Below are positions 7,155 through 12,236 of a DNA stretch of 12,236 bases, piece by piece. The stretch is from assembly GCA_030066455.1 (NCBI GenBank), contig JASJBQ010000149.1, positions 1 to 12,236 on the forward strand. Direction: 5' to 3'. Each line of letters opens with the position of its first letter. Position 1 is the stretch's first letter. The stretch is from Desulfobacterales bacterium (GTDB lineage Bacteria; Desulfobacterota; Desulfobacteria; Desulfobacterales; UBA5852). Both the position numbers and the translations under genes were made by a program. The notes beneath the pieces are model-generated. The model saw only the letters and a list, made by a program, of their open reading frames with translations, was not told the origin of the DNA and made no database searches.

Positions 7155-8054
7155 TTACCGTCCGACGTGTCGGCTGATACGGTCGATGACAATATCCCAC
7201 AGCGATGCCGGGATAGCGTGCCCCATCCCCTCGATAATTTCGAGCCCGGCGCCCGGGATGGCATCGGCGGTGGCATGGCCGTGCGCGACGGGAAGAAGCG
7301 GGTCCTTGTCGCCGTGCAGCACCAGAACGGGCCGGTTGACCTTCTGCAGCCGTAGCGTGCGGTCGCCCGAAGCCATGATGGCGGCCGTCTGCCGGACAAT
7401 GCCGTCCGGGTTCAGGCCGCGGTCGTAATGGGCCGCCGCCCACCGGTGGGTCATGGCGTCGTCGACCGGATGGATCGGCCCGCTCAGCACCCGGTAGGCC
7501 GCCATGAACGCCTCGATATAGCCCTCCCGGTCCGAGGGAAACGGATTGATCAGGACCGCCAGTGCCTCGGGCGTCGGGGGCGGAAGATCGGGAGCGCCCG
7601 TGGTGGACATGATCGAGGTCAAGGTCAGAAGCCGTTCGGGCCATTGGACCGCAAGCTCCTGGCCGATCATGGCCCCCATGGAGATGCCCGCCAGATGCGC
7701 CCGTTCGATTCCGAGCGCGTCCATCAGGCCGACCGTATCACCGGCCATGTCGATCAGGTTGTAGGGGGCGTCTACGGCCTGGCCACTAAACTGCGCCTGC
7801 ATAAGGGCATCCAGATCCGGCCGGCCGCCCTGGTCCCAGTGGCCGCTGAGACCGATATCGCGGTTGTCGAAGCGGATCACGCACAGCCCGCGCCGGGCCA
7901 GCTGGTCGCAGAAAGCGTCGTCCCAGGCCACCATCTGAGTCCCCAGCCCCATGACCAGCAGAAGGGCCGGGTGTTCCGGGCGGCCGAATCGCTGATAGGC
8001 GATGCGAAGCTTTCCGGTCTGAGCATATTCGGTCATGTCGAGCGTCATGGTCAT
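7155..8054 (-). CDS. Alpha/beta hydrolase (RdmC-like esterase family)
   Basis: A 299-residue cytoplasmic protein with no signal peptide. The alpha/beta-hydrolase order is clear: oxyanion region VMGLGTQM (34-41), DNRDIGLS (63-70), nucleophile elbow GISMG with Ser125, acid Asp251 in HGDKDPLLP, and His279 in GMGHAIP. The DNRDxGxS motif is typical of the aclacinomycin methylesterase-like group, so a carboxyl-ester or lactone substrate is likely but not identifiable. The start is uncertain: ATGs at 8054, 8048 and 8036 are all possible and none has a good ribosome-binding site. The in-frame sequence upstream has no other start before a stop. It is the first gene of the leftward unit and diverges from the kinase operon. 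Confidence 0.9.
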   Translation of the reverse strand: MTMTLDMTEYAQTGKLRIAYQRFGRPEHPALLLVMGLGTQMVAWDDAFCDQLARRGLCVIRFDNRDIGLSGHWDQGGRPDLDALMQAQFSGQAVDAPYNLIDMAGDTVGLMDALGIERAHLAGISMGAMIGQELAVQWPERLLTLTSIMSTTGAPDLPPPTPEALAVLINPFPSDREGYIEAFMAAYRVLSGPIHPVDDAMTHRWAAAHYDRGLNPDGIVRQTAAIMASGDRTLRLQKVNRPVLVLHGDKDPLLPVAHGHATADAIPGAGLEIIEGMGHAIPASLWDIVIDRISRHVGR

Positions 8055-8104
8055 CGGTAATCGGATCTGTCGGCGGGTTGAAATCCTTTACGAAGTGAAT
8101 GGCC

Positions 8105-8134
8105 ACCATAGCATAGACCTCCCGAAACCGGCAA
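8105..8134 (-). promoter_or_regulatory. Weak candidate promoter for the hydrolase operon
   Basis: On the minus strand TTGCCG (8134-8129) and TATGGT (8110-8105), each four of six to consensus, are 18 bases apart. Their position fits a promoter for the gene starting at 8054. The -35 lies inside a short CCGGC-AAG-GCCGG dyad (8128-8140). The match is modest. Confidence 0.3.
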
Positions 8135-8163
8135 GGCCGGGCGGGAGAGCCGCCAGTTTTCTT

Positions 8164-8192
8164 TTGACATCATGGTGTTTTTGCCCTATGCA
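8164..8192 (+). promoter_or_regulatory. Sigma-70-type promoter of the riboswitch-kinase operon
   Basis: A perfect -35 box TTGACA (8164-8169) is followed after exactly 17 bases by TATGCA (8187-8192), a partial -10. Transcription would begin near 8199, just ahead of the riboswitch aptamer, leaving a leader of about 168 bases before the kinase ATG. Confidence 0.6.
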
Positions 8193-8213
8193 ATTTAAAT
8201 AAGCTGCTAGACA

Positions 8214-8298
8214 GCGATACTTGAAAGGCCAAACCTGTCGCGAGGCAGGGACGGAAAGCCACGGGTCTTAAAAAGACAGCCGGGCTGCCGATGATCGC
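8214..8298 (+). ncRNA. GEMM-I cyclic dinucleotide riboswitch aptamer
   Basis: The leader shows the GEMM-I (c-di-GMP-I) pattern in order. The outer stem P1 is GCGAT (8214-8218) with ATCGC (8294-8298). CCAAACC (8229-8235) is followed by a hairpin CCTGTC-GCGA-GGCAGG (8234-8249) capped by a GNRA tetraloop. Then come the conserved GGGACGGAAAGCC (8248-8260) and ACGGGTCT, a second stem GTCT/AGAC (8265-8276), and AGCCGGGCTGCCGATG (8277-8293). This parallels the Vibrio Vc2 aptamer element by element. Two positions differ from the common consensus: an extra or changed C in GGCCAAACC, and G for C in GACGGAAAG. The ligand is c-di-GMP in most members and cyclic AMP-GMP in some Geobacter relatives; I cannot decide between them by eye. 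Confidence 0.88.
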
Positions 8299-8304
8299 AG
8301 AACA

Positions 8305-8340
8305 CCGAATCGCATCGGACAGCCGGTCGATTCGGTTTTT
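8305..8340 (+). terminator. Riboswitch-controlled intrinsic terminator
   Basis: CCGAATCG (8305-8312) and CGATTCGG (8328-8335) form a perfect 8-bp stem with a 15-base loop, directly followed by TTTTT (8336-8340). It lies between the GEMM-I aptamer and the kinase start, as expected of a transcriptional expression platform. Two alternative pairings can compete: aptamer CCGATG (8288-8293) with loop CATCGG (8313-8318), and the 5' P1 strand GCGAT (8214-8218) with ATCGC (8309-8313). Confidence 0.8.
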
Positions 8341-8366
8341 CGTTGGGGCCGCCAAGCCAACGAGAA

Positions 8367-10907
8367 ATGAAACGCTACCTCTTTTCTACCAGCATCGTCA
8401 TCACCCTGATCGCCCTACTGCTGCTGCTCGGCAGCTATTTGGAACTGCGGCCGCTGTACACACTGGAGGCTCTGACCTTCGACCGCCTATCGGCGCTGCG
8501 CTCCCCCCCGCCGAACGATAAGGTCGTCCTGGTGGCCGTCGACGAGGCCAGCATCCGTCAGATCGGTCCATGGCCCTGGCCGCGAAGCGTGATCGCCCGC
8601 GGCATCGAGCGTCTCTCCCGAAGCGGTGCGGCGGGCGTCGGCCTAACCCTGCTGTACCCCGATCGCGCGCTCAACCCGGCCCTGGAGGAAATCGACGCGC
8701 TGCGATCCGATCTGGGCCCGGTACGCACCAAATCACAGAAGCAGCTGGCCGCACGGATCCGATCGAAACTCCAGACCACCCGTCACCGCCTGGACCAGGA
8801 CCGCCAGCTCATCAATGCGGTTCGCGGGGCCAAAAATGCTGTCCTGCCCTATCGCATCATTTGGGGGCCGCCGGACAGCGGGGAACCGCCGCCGCTGTCC
8901 GGCCTGTTGACCGTCAACTCCCGACGTGTGGAGGGCGCGAAGGCCGGGACGCCGGATCCGTTGTCCGCGCTGCACCGGGCCGCCGCCCCGCTGCGCGCGC
9001 CCCGGCGGGCGCCGATCGATTTTCAGGAGACATTTCGCGATCTGGCCGGGAAAGCCGGCGCCCTGGGTTTTATCGACATCCGCCCGGATCGGGACGGCAC
9101 CGTCCGTCGCCTGCCCCTGCTGACGACCTATCGTAATCGCGATCTGGCGTCCCTGGCGCTGCAGTTGGCTCTCAAGACACAGGGTTCAAGCATCCGAAAA
9201 CTGTCCCTGGAGGACGGCGATGGGTCGACCAGCGCTATAAATATCGGTGACACCGTCGTTCCCGCGGGCACCGACCGCGCCCTGTTGATCGACTATTCCC
9301 GCGACGGGCAGCCGGTTCCGAAGCTTGCCTTCGCCGCCCTCCTGGATGAAGCGGCCGACCTGGCGCTGGTCAAAGACAAGGTCGCCGTTATCGGGGTGAC
9401 CGAAGGAACCAGCACGCGGGTTTACCCCATCCCCGGCGGTCGGACGGCTACCGTCCCCGAAATCAGCGCCGCCGGATTGGCCACGCTCCTGAGCGGGCGC
9501 TTCCTGCAGCGGCCTTCGTGGGCCTTGATGGTGGAGGGCGCCGCCCTGCTCTACTTCCTCTTTTTTCTGCTGATTGTTATTCCCCGGGTCCGGCTGAGGA
9601 TTGGCGGACTGATTCTGCTCGTCTTTCTGTTCACCTGGTGGGGTGCGGCCGGTGTGGGCCTGGTGCATTTCGGCTATTGGCTCTGGTTTCTTCCGCCCCT
9701 TATCCTGTGCCTGGTGGGGTTCAGCCTGACGGCCGCCCGGCAGATCGCCCGACGTCTGCAAAGCGAAAATCTCGAGTTGAACCGCTCGCTGGGGCTCTCC
9801 TTCCAGACCCAGGGGATGCTGGACATGGCCCTGGACAAATTCCTCAAATGCCCGGTGGCAGACAAAACCGTGCGAGACCTTCTCTACAATCTGGCGCTTG
9901 ATTTCGAACGCAAACGCATGGGGGACAAGGCGCTTGCGGTTTACGAGCACATCCTCAAGGCGGGCCGCTTCAAAGACGTCAAAAAACGTATCAAAAAGCT
10001 GCGCGAATACGAGAAGGCCGCCTTGCTGCCCGAAGGATCCAACGGGGCCGGAGCGACCCTGCGCCTGACGAACACCGACACCCTGCCCACCTTCGGGCGC
10101 TACGAGATCATGAAGGAACTTGGGCAGGGCGCCATGGGGACCGTGTACCTGGGTCGGGATCCCAAGATCAACCGCCAGGTGGCCATCAAGACCCTGCAAT
10201 ACGGCAGCGTGCCGGCCGAAGAGCTCGCCGAGGTCAAGGCACGTTTTTTTCGTGAGGCCGAGGCCGCCGGCAAGCTTTCCCACCCCAACATCGTCACGGT
10301 ATACGATATCGGCGAGGAGCACGACATCGCCTACATGGCCATGGAGCTGCTGGAAGGAACGGAGCTGACGCCTTTCTGCCGACCGGGCCAACTCCTGCCG
10401 GTGGACGAGGTCATCGACATCATGGCCGCAGTGGCCGGGGCGCTGGCCTATGCCCACCAGCAGGGCGTCGTGCACCGCGACATCAAGCCGGCCAACATCA
10501 TGCGGCTGCAAAACGGTTCGATCCGGGTCACGGATTTCGGCATTGCCCGCGTGATGGACAAGACCAAAACGAAAACCGGCATCGTCATGGGCACCCCGTC
10601 CTACATGTCACCCGAGCAGGTGGTCGGCAAGAAGGTGGACGGCCGCTCCGATCTCTTCTCCCTGGGCATCGTCTTCTACGAGATGCTCACCGGCCAGAAG
10701 CCGTTCGAGGGAGAGACCATTGCGGCCCTGATGTACGCCATCTCCAAATCACCCTTCAAACCCCTGGTCGAGGTGGTGCCGGATCTGCCGCCCAGCTGCG
10801 TCGAGATTGTGGGCAAACTCCTCAACAAGGGCGTATCGCGACGCTACAAATCGGCCGACCAGGCCCTGGAGGCCATTCGCGCGTGTCGGGGCGATGCGCC
10901 CCAATAA
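8367..10907 (+). CDS. CHASE2-domain transmembrane Ser/Thr protein kinase
   Basis: An 846-residue protein. I chose the ATG at 8367 because it directly opens the first membrane helix (residues 8-27); a TTG 24 bases upstream is less likely. Both have poor ribosome-binding sites. Residues 28-385 are an extracytoplasmic CHASE2 sensor (LTFDRLSALR, VVLVAVDEASI, GPWPWPR, GFIDIRPDRDGTVRRLPL). About three helices follow at 388-406, 411-429 and 435-455. Residues 465-550 are a helical, TPR-like linker. Residues 579-840 are a PknB-type kinase: glycine loop GQGAMG (586-591), Lys608, Glu630, HRDIKPAN (703-710), DFG (723-725), GTPSYMSPE (742-750). All catalytic residues are present, so it should be active. 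It would sense a periplasmic signal and phosphorylate Ser/Thr in the cytoplasm. It is expressed behind the GEMM-I riboswitch. Confidence 0.95.
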   Translation: MKRYLFSTSIVITLIALLLLLGSYLELRPLYTLEALTFDRLSALRSPPPNDKVVLVAVDEASIRQIGPWPWPRSVIARGIERLSRSGAAGVGLTLLYPDRALNPALEEIDALRSDLGPVRTKSQKQLAARIRSKLQTTRHRLDQDRQLINAVRGAKNAVLPYRIIWGPPDSGEPPPLSGLLTVNSRRVEGAKAGTPDPLSALHRAAAPLRAPRRAPIDFQETFRDLAGKAGALGFIDIRPDRDGTVRRLPLLTTYRNRDLASLALQLALKTQGSSIRKLSLEDGDGSTSAINIGDTVVPAGTDRALLIDYSRDGQPVPKLAFAALLDEAADLALVKDKVAVIGVTEGTSTRVYPIPGGRTATVPEISAAGLATLLSGRFLQRPSWALMVEGAALLYFLFFLLIVIPRVRLRIGGLILLVFLFTWWGAAGVGLVHFGYWLWFLPPLILCLVGFSLTAARQIARRLQSENLELNRSLGLSFQTQGMLDMALDKFLKCPVADKTVRDLLYNLALDFERKRMGDKALAVYEHILKAGRFKDVKKRIKKLREYEKAALLPEGSNGAGATLRLTNTDTLPTFGRYEIMKELGQGAMGTVYLGRDPKINRQVAIKTLQYGSVPAEELAEVKARFFREAEAAGKLSHPNIVTVYDIGEEHDIAYMAMELLEGTELTPFCRPGQLLPVDEVIDIMAAVAGALAYAHQQGVVHRDIKPANIMRLQNGSIRVTDFGIARVMDKTKTKTGIVMGTPSYMSPEQVVGKKVDGRSDLFSLGIVFYEMLTGQKPFEGETIAALMYAISKSPFKPLVEVVPDLPPSCVEIVGKLLNKGVSRRYKSADQALEAIRACRGDAPQ

Positions 10908-10958
10908 CATCGAATCGAAGGATCGAACGCCACTGCCGCCGGCCCACATGCGGCCGGC
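10888..10958 (+). other. Two tandem hairpins at the kinase-FHA junction
   Basis: GGGGCG-ATG-CGCCCC (10888-10902) is a 6-bp stem inside the last codons of the kinase gene. GCCGGCC (10938-10944) and GGCCGGC (10952-10958) form a perfect 7-bp stem in the 80-base spacer, flanked by ATCGAA repeats. Neither has a T-run. They may act in message processing or set relative amounts of kinase and FHA protein. Confidence 0.4.
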
Positions 10959-10987
10959 AATCGAACCAAACCCGGAGGGAATCCATC

Positions 10988-11320
10988 ATGCTGGAAATAA
11001 CGGTCGAACTCAAAAACACCATTCTCGACACCTACAAAATCGACAAGCCCGAGATCACCATCGGCCGCAACAAGAAGAACGACATCAGCATCGACAACCT
11101 GGCCGTCTCCGACCGGCACGCCCGCATCTATAAATCCAAGGGCGCGTATATCATGGAAGATCTCGACAGCACCAACGGTACCATCGTCAACGGCCGCAGG
11201 ATCAAGCAGATCACCCTGCGCGGCGGTCTGCAGGTAGAGATCGGCAAACATATCCTGCTCATTGAGATGAACGGGGCCGACAAGACCAGCCCGGCTTTCG
11301 ACCGCACGATGAAAATTTAG
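10988..11320 (+). CDS. FHA-domain protein
   Basis: A 110-residue protein that is essentially one forkhead-associated domain. The ATG at 10988 follows GGAGGG about nine bases away. The phosphothreonine-binding signature is complete: Gly26-Arg27, Ser41-x-x-His44, and Asn63-Gly64/Asn68-Gly69 in STNGTIVNGR. FHA domains bind phospho-Thr peptides, so this small protein most likely reads the output of the adjacent kinase, comparable in layout to PknB with GarA. The tail after the domain (residues 96-110) holds Thr100 and Thr107, possible self-docking phosphosites; this is inference. It probably shares the riboswitch-controlled transcript. Confidence 0.92.
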   Translation: MLEITVELKNTILDTYKIDKPEITIGRNKKNDISIDNLAVSDRHARIYKSKGAYIMEDLDSTNGTIVNGRRIKQITLRGGLQVEIGKHILLIEMNGADKTSPAFDRTMKI

Positions 11321-11338
11321 GCCGGGCCGGGCATCGTA

Positions 11339-11354
11339 TGCCGCCGCGGCGGCA
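11339..11354. repeat. Perfect 16-base palindrome in the convergent gap
   Basis: TGCCGCCGCGGCGGCA is its own reverse complement. It lies 18 bases past the FHA stop, between convergent genes. As RNA it would give a 6-bp GC stem with a CGCG loop on either strand, but no T-run follows. A run of eight T at 11411-11418 lies further along the plus strand behind only a weak stem. Together these may form an inefficient end for the kinase-FHA transcript. Confidence 0.35.
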
Positions 11355-11470
11355 CCGCCCTGATGATCCTGGTGGCCCTCCGGGATGACGGCGAACCGGC
11401 TCCGAATGGATTTTTTTTCGGCCCGCCTGAAAACCCGCGATGGTTCTGATCGGCTTGACCCGGCAGCGTT

Positions 11471-12013
11471 TTAGGCTTCGTGGCGCGTTCCGCCCTTGGG
11501 GCCGGATGGCAACGTAAAGCGCCACTGGCAGAACTGGTCTTCAGGGTGGGGATCGGGCGGTGCGAAGAGGCACTCCACCCGGATGGCGGGATCGATGACG
11601 GCAGCGAAACCCTCGAATTCACGACGGTGCATCTCTTTACAGTTGTACTCCCCCAGGCCGCGCTTGAGGCGGGCCACCTGGGTCGGGCAGGAAGGCACCC
11701 GCAGCGTGACGGCATCACCGGTCGCCTCGATCTGATACCCCACCAGGATGCTCCACGGAAAAAGCCGCAGGGCCTGAACGAACCCCTCAAGCCCCTTGGC
11801 CGTGATGTCGAAGCGTTTCACCAGGTCCCTGGCCGCCATGCCCGAAACGCGCCCCCAGACGTCGGCGTTGATGCTCTCGGCCGTGTCCTGCCCGAACTTC
11901 GCCGTCACTTCGATGAACCAGAAGGCGTCCACCACCCGGTAATGCCAGAGCAGAAAGGTGATGTACGCCCGCAGCTGAGCGCGGTCCATACGCTCGAAAC
12001 ATTCAAGATCCAT
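11471..12013 (-). CDS. DUF6125 family protein
   Basis: A 180-residue soluble protein. I recognise it from memory as DUF6125, which is common in sulfate-reducing bacteria. It resembles the L-2-amino-thiazoline-4-carboxylate hydrolase-like fold, but no activity is established here. Conserved-looking parts include [17 protein letters not shown] (16-32), [58 protein letters not shown] with two Cys, and [19 protein letters not shown]. Its ATG at 12013 lies inside the end of the upstream dehydrogenase gene (11-base overlap), so translation should be coupled and a role linked to that enzyme is plausible. Confidence 0.85.
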   Translation of the reverse strand: MDLECFERMDRAQLRAYITFLLWHYRVVDAFWFIEVTAKFGQDTAESINADVWGRVSGMAARDLVKRFDITAKGLEGFVQALRLFPWSILVGYQIEATGDAVTLRVPSCPTQVARLKRGLGEYNCKEMHRREFEGFAAVIDPAIRVECLFAPPDPHPEDQFCQWRFTLPSGPKGGTRHEA

Positions 12014-12236
12014 AGCGCGATGACTCCATCAGTGCCCGCGCCCGGGCCGTGATCCGGGGCACATTCGGCAGGGCGGCCGCCTCGCGGCGGCGATCGAAGG
12101 GAAGGGTGTCCTTGGTGCAAACGCGCCCGAAACGGGTCTTGATGTCGGCCGCCATCAGAATCGCGGCAATCTCCCCGGAAAGGCCGAACCGCTGATAATC
12201 CTCGTCCACCACCAGCACCCGCCCCGTGCGCCGGGC
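12003..12236 (-). CDS. Partial thiamine-diphosphate-dependent dehydrogenase E1 beta-type subunit, C-terminal end
   Basis: The frame enters from the right edge and ends at TGA 12005-12003, giving the last 77 residues. The stretch [20 protein letters not shown], followed by [24 protein letters not shown], matches the C-terminal domain of E1 beta subunits of acetoin, pyruvate or branched-chain 2-oxoacid dehydrogenases, where the consensus reads roughly V-x-D-t-P-x-P-x-s-x-x-x-E-x-x-x-l-P. The catalytic Glu and thiamine sites lie outside the window, so the substrate cannot be judged. It precedes and overlaps the DUF6125 gene. Confidence 0.75.
   Translation of the reverse strand, partial: ARRTGRVLVVDEDYQRFGLSGEIAAILMAADIKTRFGRVCTKDTLPFDRRREAAALPNVPRITARARALMESSRYGS

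Noticed and set aside
7130..7399. N-terminal extension of the DUF6485 frame to 157 residues
   Set aside because: The extension overlaps the hydrolase coding region and reads as a shadow; AAGGAG precedes the ATG at 7129.
8055..8109. Possible leader peptide from the ATG at 8109 on the minus strand
   Set aside because: The frame continues far into the hydrolase gene in the wrong frame and has no clear ribosome-binding site.
9186..10511. 441-residue open frame on the minus strand
   Set aside because: It is antisense to the kinase gene, whose catalytic motifs are unmistakable; the length reflects GC-rich codon bias.
11411..11418. T8 run as a strong intrinsic terminator
   Set aside because: I could find only a 3-bp stem directly before it, so it is mentioned but not called.

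Overview
The window is about 12.2 kb of GC-rich, gene-dense chromosomal DNA. It looks like a Gram-negative sulfate-reducer-type bacterium (Desulfobacterota, for example the Desulfosarcina/Desulfatitalea neighbourhood). This rests on recognition rather than a search: a DUF6125 protein, a DUF6485 Cys-rich protein, a CHASE2 Ser/Thr kinase, a GEMM-I riboswitch and a sigma-54-type promoter in one place. I see no tRNA, rRNA, CRISPR array, transposase or phage gene.

Layout from left to right. (1) 1-58 holds the first codons of a leftward gene cut by the window edge, with a sigma-70-like promoter behind it. (2) 438-3011 is a rightward three-gene unit behind a sigma-54 (-24/-12) promoter: a polytopic membrane protein with a long coiled-coil-like cytoplasmic or periplasmic region, a von Willebrand A lipoprotein with a complete MIDAS motif, and a 66-residue membrane-anchored coiled-coil protein. 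I know no named system matching this trio. (3) Convergent to it are two leftward single genes: an NAD(P)-dependent beta-hydroxyacid dehydrogenase (3022-3882) and a close MscS homologue (4018-4839), separated by an intrinsic-type terminator. (4) 5126-8054 is a leftward three-gene unit: an alpha/beta hydrolase, a DUF6485 Cys-rich protein and a DEDDh-exonuclease/GIY-YIG fusion. In the fusion the exonuclease metal ligands look degenerate while the GIY-YIG site is intact.

(5) 8164-11320 is the most interesting part. A sigma-70 promoter with a consensus -35 drives a leader holding a GEMM-I (cyclic dinucleotide) riboswitch. A perfect 8-bp stem plus T5 terminator follows, then a CHASE2-transmembrane-Ser/Thr kinase and a small FHA protein. 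The leader should make transcription of a phospho-signalling pair depend on a cyclic dinucleotide, so second-messenger and Ser/Thr-phosphorylation signalling meet here. Pairing alternatives in the leader favour an OFF switch, but this is inference.

(6) 11471-12236 is leftward: the C-terminal end of a thiamine-diphosphate-dependent 2-oxoacid/acetoin dehydrogenase E1 beta-type subunit, overlapping by 11 bases a DUF6125 gene.
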